From positions 15,777,763 to 15,841,762 of the forward strand of contig OX459108.1 in assembly GCA_949775045.1 (NCBI GenBank): a stretch of 64,000 nucleotides of DNA. The letters run 5' to 3'. Below, in pieces: positions 43,501 through 53,977 of the stretch (position 1 is the stretch's first letter; each line of letters begins with the position of its first letter). The notes under the pieces are model-generated. The model searched no databases and had not been told where the DNA came from. It was given only the letters and a program-made list of their open reading frames with translations. The translations under genes and the position numbers were made by a program. Source of the stretch: Metridium senile. Its lineage: Eukaryota; Cnidaria; Anthozoa; Actiniaria; Metridiidae.

Positions 43501-44509
43501 CCATAATTGGATAAACATAAATAGTTGTGCACAATATATGTACTACATAGTAGCACTAAAATTATGCTAATTGTATTGTATAAACACTAAAGTGGTTTTC
43601 AAAGTAATAATTATCTATTCTATTAAAATTATCAATATATATATTTTTTTGAAATAATGAACTTCAATTTTAGTACACTTGAGTCTTGATCACAAATGAT
43701 GTGTGAAATAATAGTGAGATACATAAGTAAGAGTCAAAAACTTATACAATCATTTGTAATTGAGGCTTGAGTGAGCAAAGCCTCAAATAAAACTTCCAAT
43801 ACAACAAAGTGTGCCAAAGTTTACAGCTTTATGAATTCATTTGATATGTAGTTGTGTTAGATAGTCGTATCACAAAAACAACAATGTGTTTAGGTTCTTC
43901 AGGTTTTTATTGGCTTCATAATCATTACACAAGCACTGTAGATAACTGGTTTAAAAGTAGTGTATAGTAGAATGTAAAAACACTACACAACACTTGTGAA
44001 AATGTAAATTTCTTACTTGAAAAACTTTACGTACAAAAATGGTTGTATGGTTCTATAAAATTAATTTGACAGTGTGAATTTACTGTAAAGCGCTAGCCTT
44101 TAATGGATATCAGGTTAGCACAACTAAATAATAAAATAAATATGTTTTTTATCAATTTAGTACCATTTTGTTTTTAGTAGTGTACTTTGCAACAAAATTG
44201 TTCAAATTAGCACAAACTCCTTTGTCTTGTAATGTGTAATCAACATTACATTGTGCAAATTTGTACTATTTGTTGAAAGATTTAATTGAAAGCACCAAAT
44301 CTGATGTATTTCACACGTTATTGTTTGCCTTCTACATGTTGATGTTATGTTAATATTCATCAAAATAATGTTCATCAATTAAACAGTATGAAAGCATATG
44401 ATATTGTCACATTTATCAACTACTGCAAATTAATGTTTTCTATGACATAACTGACATAGTATCTTTTTTAAATATTCGCTATATACATCATTTATACCGA
44501 CCATACCAG
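43501..44509. other. Convergent 3' region inside the transposon
   Basis: AT-rich DNA between the two stop codons, with no ORF. AATAAA at 43786-43791 could end the YqaJ-protein transcript; TTTATT at about 43912 on the plus strand could serve the transposase transcript. Confidence 0.5.
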
Positions 44510-46063
44510 TCACTCAAATGGGACAATAGGAGGACAAAGATTCACTAATGCGGAGCACACTCTGATAATCCTGTCAATCACTGGAACTTGCTCTTTTCCA
44601 CTCTTTTGAAGAAGGTCAATTGGAAGTATTCCTTGTAGGATGGTGTATTTTCTCCTTAATAATCCTATAACCCTCTCAACATGGATTCTGACTGCGGCAA
44701 TGCCCCTAGTCTTTTCCACGTCATAAGGGCTAAGCTGAGCTTTCCCCTTAGTGAATGCTGGGATAACTAATCTGGCTTGCCGCAGACCAACACTTTCACT
44801 GATGGTAAAACCTCGGTCAGCCATTACCATATCACCTGGTACCAATTTCTGTAAAAGAGCACAATTCTCTGTAAGAAATTTGTCAGATGTGCGTCCCCCC
44901 CATGCTTGTGAAACAAATGATATGGTACCCTGAGGGGTGATGCCAATTAACACTTTGATGGTGTTATGGTGCTTGTAATTTGAAAATGTTTGGGCTCTGG
45001 CCAGGTAATTACTCGGCTTGTTGATAAAAACTTCATAGCAATCTATGATGACTGTCGTCCTCTTGCCAAAGGAATACTGGAAGCACTGTGGCATAGTACT
45101 GTGCAAGGATTCTCTATCTGGCCAGTAGATAAGAGGGGAAAGCCTTCCATCCATAATAATCATCCAGGCATTAAATATTCTGTTAACAGTTCTCCTTGAT
45201 ATATCAAACCGATATGCCAGGTCTTGCATAAAAACATTGAGTCTGAGTCTTATCAGGACTAGCACAAATTCTTGAAATTGAGTAAGCCTCTTGCTTTTGT
45301 ATGTCACATGGGGTGATACATGATTGAATGTTTTTTTCAAAACAGAAAAACAAGGCAATCCAGTGTAGAATCTCACTCTTTCATCACAATCCCTGTATTC
45401 AGTAAAGTACCTTTCGCTGAAACATTCGGGTTGTTTCTGTTGGAACAAGTAATCGAATTCCTCTGTTTGTGATGCTTTTTCGATAAGTTTAAGGTCTTTT
45501 AAGGCTGATGAAAGGTCATCTGTGTTAATGGACGGTGGTTCGAAGTCAATCTCTTGTTCTGAAGCAGTAGATAAAGATTGATCAATTTCATCAAATGTTT
45601 CGCTGAAATCTGCTGTTCCAAAGTTAATATTGGAAACAGTAAGTCCAGGGTCGTTAATTTTTCTCACTTTTGAGGCGACTTCTTTAGCTTTCAGCCCTAA
45701 ACTTCGCTTCCTTCTCTCCTTTACACGATCTGCCCTCGCTTTAGTCGCTTCGGCGCTTGAAGTGTTTGGACTAGTTTTTGAGTGCCCCAAGTTTAAAGAA
45801 GGGACCCAGTCAATGTTATGTCTATCCCATAGACTAGCAGCTTTACCGGAGACAAAATGCCGGCTACAAACACGCTGGGAATCGAGGATTTTGTCAGTCA
45901 AGTGTTCACGACTAATGGCGGATATCCATCGTCTTCGACGTTCGATAGAAAGCTCTTCTTCTAATTCGCCTCTATTTTTGACCACAGCAGGCACTCGAAA
46001 AAAAGAAAATTCTTTGTCACGACAAGATCTAGTTGAACAACCAAGAATAATGCAAAAAACCAT
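44510..46063 (-). CDS. THAP-domain DDE transposase (DDE_Tnp_4/IS5-like)
   Basis: 517 residues from the ATG at 46063; the open frame extends two codons upstream (TTG GTG). The N-terminal THAP zinc finger is MVFCIILGC ... VCSRHF (C-x4-C plus CxxH) with a W in RRRRWISA, residues about 1-90. A helix-turn-helix ([20 protein letters not shown] then [15 protein letters not shown]) precedes the RNase-H-fold catalytic core with D341 (VIIDCYEVF), D416 (MADRGFTI) and E463 ([14 protein letters not shown]). It cuts and joins transposon ends; THAP probably binds the terminal repeats. The frame is intact with all three acidic residues. It converges on the YqaJ-protein gene, and its start lies 80 bases inside the right terminal repeat. 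Confidence 0.95.
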   Translation of the reverse strand: MVFCIILGCSTRSCRDKEFSFFRVPAVVKNRGELEEELSIERRRRWISAISREHLTDKILDSQRVCSRHFVSGKAASLWDRHNIDWVPSLNLGHSKTSPNTSSAEATKARADRVKERRKRSLGLKAKEVASKVRKINDPGLTVSNINFGTADFSETFDEIDQSLSTASEQEIDFEPPSINTDDLSSALKDLKLIEKASQTEEFDYLFQQKQPECFSERYFTEYRDCDERVRFYTGLPCFSVLKKTFNHVSPHVTYKSKRLTQFQEFVLVLIRLRLNVFMQDLAYRFDISRRTVNRIFNAWMIIMDGRLSPLIYWPDRESLHSTMPQCFQYSFGKRTTVIIDCYEVFINKPSNYLARAQTFSNYKHHNTIKVLIGITPQGTISFVSQAWGGRTSDKFLTENCALLQKLVPGDMVMADRGFTISESVGLRQARLVIPAFTKGKAQLSPYDVEKTRGIAAVRIHVERVIGLLRRKYTILQGILPIDLLQKSGKEQVPVIDRIIRVCSALVNLCPPIVPFE

Positions 46064-46211
46064 CACCAATTGAGTTAAAATATCGATTTGTACAGTTCAC
46101 AACAGTATTCGCTCTGATTCGCTCTACTAAAAATACTCAAAGCTGTACACCAGCATGGTAACCAGGCATAGTATTACACAAAACTGATCACGTGAGCGCC
46201 CGCCGAGAATA

Positions 46212-46564
46212 AGGCAACATTTCTATAAATTGTATATTATCTCTGAGTTATATACCGTCGCTTGCATCTACCCGTTAACGGTCGCGAAAAAAGCATGTTC
46301 TGTCTCGCAGACAAACTTCAAAGATTGAAGATATGACAAAAATATAATATGCGAAATTTTCCTTGACAAATTGAATTTATTTAGAGAATCGCATTGGGAG
46401 AGTGCGAAGTTTAGCGCCAATATTTGGAAGTTTATGTCTAGACAGAGCACGTTTTTTGTCACGACCGTTCAAACGTTTCTTTTGATGAAACCACAGCCAA
46501 TCAGGTGAAAACATGTAACGGGAAGTCGGCATGACATCCTTAGGGAAAGCCCCGCATGCGCGAT
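46212..46564. other. Spacer between transposon and J-protein gene
   Basis: Upstream region of the intronless J-protein gene. Minus-strand frames here have no domain and are not called. Confidence 0.5.
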
Positions 46565-46579
46565 CGAAACTTCGAGAAG
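46565..46579 (+). promoter_or_regulatory. Heat-shock element upstream of the intronless J-protein gene
   Basis: CGAAACTTCGAGAAG matches nGAAnnTTCnnGAAn at all nine fixed positions. It lies 92 bases before the ATG, a usual promoter distance for heat-shock-factor sites. Confidence 0.7.
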
Positions 46580-46670
46580 AAATTTCATAAAGAAGATTCT
46601 CGGCGTTTTGAAATTTCCTCATTCGCAAACCTGCGCCAAGTCAGAGAAGTCGACTTTCAACCCATCTGTA

Positions 46671-47627
46671 ATGGACGCCTGTAAAACTGGCCATTACGCA
46701 GTATTAAACGTTGCTCGATCAGCGAGTACACACGAAGTACGGCAAGCTTATCACCGACTAGCACTGGAGTTTCATCCTGATAGAAGCAGTATTCCCGAAA
46801 AAACAGAGAAATTCAAGGAAATATCACAGGCTTATAGCGTACTGGGAGATCCGTTAAAACGAAATCAATATGACTGCTCTTTGGATCTTGACCAGTTCTT
46901 CAAGGATCCCTTTAAGGATTTCATGGACGACATCTCTGGTTCAACTAGTGAAACAATGGACTTGGATGCACCAGAAACCTTGTCGTCGCTTTTAAAGGAA
47001 TTGATTGTTGATCACGAAAGTACAATATCACCAAACCTGAACATGAATGGACCTGATAAAGATTTCAAGAGCGCTATTCTCAAAGAACCTCCAATATACA
47101 AAGATCTTAATATTAGTTTAGAGGAAATCTATACTGGGACAGTAAAGAAGCTGAAGTTAACACGAAATATTGTACTTAGTAATGGATTTAGCAAAACAGA
47201 TGAAAACGTTCTTGAAATCAATATAATACCAGGATCGAAGGCTGGCACAACGAAAACATTTACTTACGAAGGGAATCAAAAACCTGACACATTACCAGCC
47301 GATATTATTTTCACCATAAAAGATAAACAACACCAACACTTTACTAGAGACTCTGATAATAATTTAATATATCATTGCAAGATGTCACTGAGAGATGCTC
47401 TGATCAACGCGGTAACTGACATTCCTACAATAGATGGAAGAACTCTTACAATACAACATAATGATGTTATCCGTCCAGGTTCACAAACCATACTACCAGG
47501 TCATGGCTTACCATTACCAAACCAACCAAACAAAAGAGCCAACTTGATCGTCAATTATGATATAATCTTTCCACAACATCTTTCATCTCAGCAGAGGCAA
47601 GTCATTTCTTATTCACTGCCAAACTGA
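46671..47627 (+). CDS. Class B (type II) J-protein, DNAJB-like, intronless
   Basis: 318 residues. J domain at about 7-70 (HYAVLNVARSASTHEVRQAY, HPD at 35-37, FKEISQAYSVLGDPLKRNQYD). The usual Gly/Phe-rich linker is short and Asp-rich instead. The C-terminal substrate-binding beta-sandwich domains are clear: LNISLEEIYTGTVKKLKLTR, GSKAGTTKTF, ADIIFTIKDKQHQHFTRD, VTDIPTIDGRTL, PGHGLPLPNQPNKRANLIV. Co-chaperone that hands clients to Hsp70 and stimulates its ATPase; the intact HPD implies activity. The start is the ATG directly before the J domain; an in-frame codon 21 upstream is less likely. It differs strongly from the two-exon paralogue at 51-53 kb. Lack of an intron suggests an old retrocopy or intron loss. 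Confidence 0.93.
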   Translation: MDACKTGHYAVLNVARSASTHEVRQAYHRLALEFHPDRSSIPEKTEKFKEISQAYSVLGDPLKRNQYDCSLDLDQFFKDPFKDFMDDISGSTSETMDLDAPETLSSLLKELIVDHESTISPNLNMNGPDKDFKSAILKEPPIYKDLNISLEEIYTGTVKKLKLTRNIVLSNGFSKTDENVLEINIIPGSKAGTTKTFTYEGNQKPDTLPADIIFTIKDKQHQHFTRDSDNNLIYHCKMSLRDALINAVTDIPTIDGRTLTIQHNDVIRPGSQTILPGHGLPLPNQPNKRANLIVNYDIIFPQHLSSQQRQVISYSLPN

Positions 47628-47778
47628 ATACCATCAAAAGCTAGTAGTCTCGAATGTTCTGATAGTTATAGACAGATGGCTAGGGCCAAGTTCATTCTAA
47701 TAAGGCATAAGACAGCTGCTTGCGATAACAAATGAAAAAATAATCGGTTTTCTCTCAGCAACGTAACTCTCTCATATT

Positions 47779-47784
47779 AATAAA
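47779..47784 (+). terminator. Polyadenylation signal of the intronless J-protein gene
   Basis: AATAAA 152 bases after the stop; a second lies at 47877-47882. Confidence 0.45.
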
Positions 47785-47954
47785 TGATCTGTCATTAATT
47801 GTCAGTGATAGTGACGTGCCAATAGAATAGGGTGACGTAACATCACTCTGGCAACACAGTCTACCTTAGTGATGTAAATAAAGATACTTTTATCGTTTGA
47901 ATAAATGTGAATTTATGTGAATAGTTTTATGATATACCAAAGAACTGTTTGTTC

Positions 47955-48372
47955 TAGACCGTGAATGAAACTGATACAATATATGACCCTTGGGGGGAGA
48001 GGAGAGTTAGACGATCATTGTGAAATAAACTGATACAATGTTTGATCAAGGGGGAGGGCTGTTGGGGATGGGCTAGAGGACCATTGTGAATGAAACTTAT
48101 ACAATATATGACCCTTGGGGGAGAGGAGAGTTGGACGACCATTGTGAAAGAAACTGATACAACATATGACCCTTGGGGGAGGGGAGAGTTAGACGATCAT
48201 TGTGAAATAAACTGATACAATGTTTGATCAAGGGGGAGGGGGAGGGATGGTGGGGATGGGCTAGAGGACCATTGTGAATGAAACTGATACAATATATGAC
48301 CCTTGGGGGAGAGGAGAGTTGGGCGACCATTGTGAAAGAAACTGATACAAGGTTTGACCGAGGGGGTGGGGG
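47955..48372. repeat. Compound minisatellite of about 60-bp units
   Basis: Alternating units with ACCATTGTGAATGAAACTGA, ATATATGACCCTTGGGGGA, and TTTGATCAAGGGGGAGGG, about seven in all. A lone unit of the same kind (TGTGAACTAAAACTGATACA then GGGGGAGGGGATGGGG) sits at 52820-52860 in the intron of the other J-protein gene. Confidence 0.85.
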
Positions 48373-49567
48373 AGTAGAGGTTGGAGGCAAAATGAATGTT
48401 GAATGGGACAATAGGAAGTGAGGTAAAAAGCGACAAGAAAATCATTATCATTATAAATATGACATATTTTTTTTTTCATTTTCTAAACTACTTTCCTATT
48501 GTTCCTGACGATGTTATTTCAGTCTCAGCAAGACACCAACAAGGACCAGATTTGCAGTCAGTTGTCAACAACAGGCCAACATCATGAAACTGACAGTGAT
48601 GAACGAGCGAAAATATACCAACAAATTAAAGTATTCAATACTCAACAGGCATAATAAAAAACGGCAGATAGTAAGTAAAAGATACTATAAATAGTGCTAA
48701 AAGAGCAAAAGTCGCGCAACGATCCAATCTCGCTGCAGGTGAACTCCTAACGCACTACGAAACATGCCCAGCAGGACAAGGACTGGCTGTGAAGATCATT
48801 TCCATTTGCGTGATAGAAGCCTACTACATGTTTCTAGACAAAAACAATTATTCTTGCAAAGTGCTCTGCTCAAGTTGACAAAAGTTCATTAAAATACTAG
48901 GTAAACTCGAAGACAAGTTTGAAAGAAAGACAGTTTCAAACTACTTGAACGTCTGGCTTTCAAGTTTTCGTTACAATTTGCAACTGAATAACAAAACAAA
49001 ACAAAACAAAACAAAGGAAAAAAACAACGTCGAGTTGACATAACTACAACATACATACAAACAATGGTTTGATACACACAGGCAACCAACCGTAGTACCG
49101 CCGAACCCAATAGAATAACGTTCCAAGTATTTCAAGATTGTAACTATCATTAGCCTGCTAGGCAATATGCCCTCAAGCAAACTACACAATCAATTTGAGT
49201 AAGAACTATATACAAAACGTGTTATTCACGTTTCGGGTAAGAAATAATCAATGAAAAGGAACCAACAATCTTCGGGTTGCCTTTCAGTAACATATCGATT
49301 GGGGGTTGAGCGTAGGGTTAACAACCCTACCTCGGGAAAAAAAGTTATCAGTTACTGAAACCAGAAGCAATATTTGTACAACCCGGTAACAAACTAATAA
49401 ATGAGTAAGCAAAGAACCAAAAACTGCTTTATCAAGTTAAAATGCTTGGTTCGATTCCTTCCAGTAGTATTCTTTTTCTTGGGTACATTTTCACTGGAAA
49501 TATCCATATAGTACTTGAAACAAAGATGCCAACTAGAAAAATGTGGGTTTATTTCCCACTACCCTAT
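48373..49567. other. Spacer without genes
   Basis: No recognised gene; a short AAAAC tandem (ACAAAACAAAACAAAACAAA) is at 48991-49015. Frames at 48889-49189 and 48396-48587 have no motif. Confidence 0.55.
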
Positions 49568-49838
49568 GAGCAGGTCTTATTACTTTCTCATCGCTCTTAG
49601 AGTAAGAGCAGGTCTTATTACTTTCTCATCGCTCTTAGAGTAAGAGCAGGTCTTATTACTTTCTCATCGCTCTTAGAGTAAGAGCAGGTCTTATTACTTT
49701 CTCATCGCTCTTAGAGTAAGAGCAGGTCTTATTACTTTCTCATCGCTCTTAGAGTAAGAGCAGGTCTTATTACTTTCTCATCGCTCTTAGAGTAAGAGCA
49801 GGTCTTATTACTTTCTCATCGCTCTTAGAGTAAGAGGG
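49568..49838. repeat. 38-bp tandem repeat with internal palindrome, seven units
   Basis: Near-identical units (GAGCAGGTCTTATTACTTTC then TCATCGCTCTTAGAGTAA); unit starts at 49568, 49606 and every 38 bases after. Each junction forms GCTCTTA-GAG-TAAGAGC, a perfect 7-bp stem. Low divergence implies recent expansion. Confidence 0.95.
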
Positions 49839-51234
49839 GAAAAACCACTGCTCATATTGTCAGTTGGATAAAAATGAGAATTTTCTTTTCCCTTAAAAAA
49901 CATGACCAACTTGTTATATTGTATCAAATATTTACAATAAGATAGTCACCTATTATCGCGCACATCCTATCATTGTGCTTTTCGTAAAAAGTAATATATT
50001 TTCTATTCTGCGTAAAATTTTATTGAAAAAAGTGGACCACAAAAGTTGGTTGCAACAGAATAAGCAGCCATAATTGTTTTAATTAATTTTGAAGCAGTTT
50101 TTTAGAAGATATACATTATTTTTGTACGAAAAGCATGATGTGCACGATAATAGGTACGACTACCTTAAGTTAATTCAATAAGCACTGTAATAAACACAAC
50201 GTTGAGTTTCAAGACAATCTTTATATACAACAACTTAATATTTCTGTACATTTCATTCAATACATTAAAAACTTTCTTCAAGTCAACGTACCGTTTATAT
50301 TATATACAAATATAGATCTATCTATCATATCACACTGTTTGCCCTCCAACAAATTTGTTTAAAATAATTATTTTCAACTTGTAATGTGATTTTCTCATTC
50401 AAATTTGTACACTTCAGTATTAAAAACCTGAATACATGTAATTAAAACTGCAGTGAAATTATAAACAAAGTCTAGAGATAATGTGACAGTTATTTCTTCA
50501 AGATATCTTTGCAGTCTCCATGGAGTCATTTGGATGTCCTTGCAAGTTGAGGTTGACTTTAGAGTAATAATTTATGCTTTATCAAACACTATTTGTGTAT
50601 AAATTCAGGTAAATTGAAATAAACATTGTTTTACTGGTTATCTTCAATAATATTCTACATATCCCCCACTCTCATGTTTTTGATTTTACAAATTAAAACA
50701 TTTTACTAATAATTAGAATCAATGTGCAATGTGTTTCTGTTTTGAGGGTAATTACTGCATAAAAGTTTACAAATTTTTAGTCCCTTAATTTGGTTGTGTG
50801 CTTTTTTGTAAATAAAAAAACTACAATTCCAAAATGTAATATTATTAACTCTGGTTACTTTCTCGTTATTATGATTAAAAATGTTTTTATAAAATAAATT
50901 TGTTGTTATGTACTGTTTATACCAACCCAAATACAATGCCGTTTTGTTAAAATATTCTCTGCTTTGACATTCCCATTAATATCTTTATAAGAAACTAATA
51001 ATTTACCTATCTTACTTACATACAATAGATTTTTCTAAAACATATACTTGGATTGCTCTAAAATTAGATGCATTATATGACCACAAAAACCATGATGTTA
51101 TCAGAGTTGTGCTTGTGAGAGAAACAGGAACTATTTGCTAAAATATTTCCTTCTCCTATTTACAAAATAAGAAGTGAACTTTGAAAAGTGTTGTTTTAAA
51201 TCCAAGTACATGTTTTAATATATAACACTAAATA
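49839..51234. other. AT-rich spacer without genes
   Basis: No supported coding region. The frame at 50706-50936 (-) is AT-driven. This is the 3' flank of the two-exon J-protein gene. Confidence 0.6.
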
Positions 51235-51240
51235 TTTATT
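51235..51240 (-). terminator. Polyadenylation signal of the two-exon J-protein gene
   Basis: TTTATT on the plus strand (AATAAA on the coding strand), 26 bases beyond the stop codon. Confidence 0.45.
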
Positions 51241-51265
51241 ATTATTAATGAAATTATCACTGCTA

Positions 51266-53241
51266 CTAGAACGGTAATGATGCTAGAAACTCTTTCTGTT
51301 CGTTAGATAAATTTGTTGGGAATGCTACATCAAATGCAACGATCAAGTCCGCACGTTCACCATTTCGTTTTGGTATTGGCAATCCTTCGCCTGGAATACG
51401 TTTCTTTGTACCTGGTTGAATAACTTCATTTACTTGAATTGCTAACACTCGTCCATCTATTGTCGGCACTTCTATCATACAGCCTACTAGTGCATCCCGT
51501 AATTTTAGTTTTGCAAGATATAATAAGTTATTATCAGCATCTCTGTTGAAATATTGGTGTGGTTTGTCTGTAACTACAAAGATAATGTCCGCTGCAATTG
51601 CACCAGGTTTCATATCACCTTCTCTTGGAAATGTTATTTTTGTACCAGCTTTCCAGCCTGCTTTAACGTCAATTTGTAATATTTTTTCTTCTTGTTGATA
51701 TGTATTGTTTGCTGTTAAAACTCTGTGATTGATTTTCAATTTCTTTGTGCATCCTGTGCATAATTCCTCTAATGTCACTGGTAATGGCTGCTCAATCGGA
51801 GGATCCTGGGGTAATGTTTCTTGCTTGGTAAAAGGATCATTAGGTGAGGGGTAATTGAATCCGTCTCCAAAACTTTTCCATCCATGTGATGCTGAACTTG
51901 ATGTACGTGCTTCAAAAACTTTGGAGAAATCGTTGCTTTCAGTGCCAAGACCATTGAAGAAGAAAAAATCAAATTCTGGAAAAAATTGGACAATAATGGT
52001 TAGAAAAACAAAACAGCAGAAACTGAAATAATATATAGTTAGTAAAATGTTAAGAACAATAGCCATATATTGTAGAAAAACAACAACAATGGTAAGTCAA
52101 TTTTAGAAAAACAAATGATTTTGTGAGCAAAAGAAAGATTATAAAATTGAAGAAATATAAACATTTATTACTGGAATATTCTACAAGAAATATACATTTT
52201 ACCACTTACAAAAAATCATATTTTCAAAAGGAAGTTGAAGAGCAATATTAAACGTTAGCTTTTGTGCATTAATATTAATTAGACAATTTAAAATATAATT
52301 TAACTTCTCCAATAATGTAATTCTATTTCGACCACATCTTTCTGGAATAAAATCCGAAGAAATCTCACTAGAAATCTTAGAATTATGTGTAACAACTGGT
52401 TTGTCAAATGAATAGAAAAGTATTGCATTCCCTGCTGTTTATTATCAAATAACAGGCCAAACAAACAGACGAATGACGGGCTCATGTCATGCGATCTTTC
52501 CTTCTAGAACATTACAAATGTGGCCACGCGTGTATTTCAGCTCACGTCTAAAGCAAGACTCGAATCGTAAATAAACGTACGCTCTAAAAACTCATGCGAT
52601 GTGACATTTTTTACCATTATTACCAGTTACGATTATAAAACTTGTTCGACAACAATGAAATATACGTAAAATCGTTTGAATTATTTGACGTAATTATTAG
52701 ATACAAACAACAAGAAAGCGACTAAAACTAAAACGATTTAGATAGTATGTTAGAAAACTGACTTTATTTCAAACCAGTTGAATTAAAATAACGATATATT
52801 TGAAGGTTTATAATAATTATTGTGAACTAAAACTGATACAAGCGGGGGAGGGGATGGGGATTACAGCACAACCGATTGCAAACCGACCCTCGGTTGGAAT
52901 AAAACAGTTCAAATCCAACTACAGTATCTAGGTTTACCTTTAAAAGGATCTTCATCGGCGAAGACTTCTCGAAAGACTTTCATTGGATCTACAGGGAAAC
53001 CACCACGACTACCAAAGTTGCCAGTCAGACCTTCTTCTCCCCACATATCGAAAATACCTCTCTTTTGAGGGTCAGTTAATACTTTATATGCCTCGGAAAT
53101 CACTTTGAACTTTTCCTCTGCTCCTTGGTTTTTATTTTTATCAGGGTGAAAGAGCCTTGCTTTCTTCTTGTAAGCTTTTTTGATGTCTTCTTGCGAAGCA
53201 TTTCGCGGTACTCCAAGAACTTCGTAAAAATCTCGACCCAT
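51266..53241 (-). CDS. Class B (type II) J-protein, DNAJB1/4/13-like, two exons
   Basis: Exon 1 is 53241-52938 (donor AAAG/GTAAAC) and exon 2 is 51975-51266 (acceptor TTTTTTCCAG), joined in phase 1; 337 residues, the length of vertebrate DNAJB4. J domain starts [20 protein letters not shown], with HPD at 32-34 and [14 protein letters not shown] after it. A Gly/Phe stretch ([10 protein letters not shown]) and an odd [10 protein letters not shown] follow, then C-terminal substrate domains: [87 protein letters not shown], ending FLASLPF. Cytosolic Hsp70 co-chaperone. Its promoter faces the BAG gene across 736 bases that include a heat-shock element. DNAJB13 orthology is possible but the HPD is intact here. 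Confidence 0.93.
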
Positions 53242-53422
53242 TGTTGACTAGAGACTTAGTTTTCTACTGTAATTACTAGTAGAGCCAAATCCTCAACCCT
53301 TGGTCGTTAGGATATCTTTGATAGTTAGTCTAAAATGACGAAGAATAACGAATGTTAGCTCTGCATCTCACAGTGTTCTGTTGTAGCATTCATGACTTGA
53401 TGCGATTTCTTTCCCCCCATAT

Positions 53423-53437
53423 CGAAGGTTCCAGAAC
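53423..53437. promoter_or_regulatory. Heat-shock element between divergent J-protein and BAG genes
   Basis: CGAAGGTTCCAGAAC matches nGAAnnTTCnnGAAn exactly. It is 182 bases upstream of the J-protein ATG and 541 upstream of the BAG-protein ATG. A second, two-unit site GAATATTC lies at 53741-53748 nearer the BAG gene. Confidence 0.7.
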
Positions 53438-53977
53438 AGACAACCCATATTTGGAAAACAGGAATAACAATCGATTAGAAAAGCATTAGGGAGTGGTGGG
53501 TTAGTCATAAAATGTCACAGTCAATAACTCTAAATTCACAAACTAAAAACATACTAGTTTTAACACAATCATAATAGATACTATAATAATAGTTTTTTAG
53601 AGGTTTTATATTGATTATTGTTGAGTATAGTTTAGTTAAAAGCGAAAAGTCAACGTGAGCAAACTTTGTCACAAGGGGGACCCTACTCGGTAATGCTTTT
53701 TCGATCCTACTTAGTACGGGTAGTGTAAAGTTTCTCCGTAGAATATTCTGGTCAAACACAACATTCTGGATGGTGTACTATCCGGTGTTTTTAACCGAAA
53801 AAAATCACATCAAAAAGCAACTGAGGTTTGTATTAAATCTACTTAACTAACTATAATAGATTATTGTTTATTTTGAGAGAGATTTTGCTACACATAATGA
53901 CGTTATTGATGTTGTTTGATGGCGAATTTTATTCCACAGACGTAGCGAGAGTTGAACTTTCGACCCAAAATCTACTA

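Larger units (their letters stand above)
39706..46209. mobile_element. Complete ISL2EU-like DNA transposon (6.5 kb)
   Basis: Flanked by TA on both sides (39704-39705 and 46210-46211). Left end TTCTCGGTGGGCGCGTGACG; right end reads TTCTCGGCGGGCGCTCACGT on the complementary strand. A second conserved block, CCATGCTGGTGTACAG, lies 49-64 bases in from the left end (39754-39769) and its complement 52-67 bases in from the right (46143-46158), so the inverted repeats are about 65 bp with a diverged middle. Inside are two intact, convergent, intronless ORFs: a YqaJ-nuclease protein (+) and a THAP-DDE transposase (-). A TA duplication, a YqaJ-type nuclease partner and an IS5/ISL2-type transposase are the hallmarks recalled for the ISL2EU superfamily. 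Intact ORFs suggest recent insertion. Confidence 0.88.

Noticed and set aside
44751..46073. Plus-strand ORFs opposite the transposase
   Set aside because: Antisense shadows of the THAP transposase; the minus frame has the family motifs.
46268..46628. Minus-strand ORFs upstream of the intronless J-protein gene
   Set aside because: No motifs, and they overlap its promoter and heat-shock element.
48097..48479. Ser/Pro-rich minus-strand ORFs
   Set aside because: Translations of the compound minisatellite.
49568..49838. CRISPR-like array
   Set aside because: Units are contiguous without unique spacers, and the context is animal DNA.
53864..53977. N-terminal extension of the BAG protein
   Set aside because: The 38-codon extension is hydrophobic and unlike a BAG N-terminus; the ATG at 53978 fits better, though the upstream ATG cannot be excluded.
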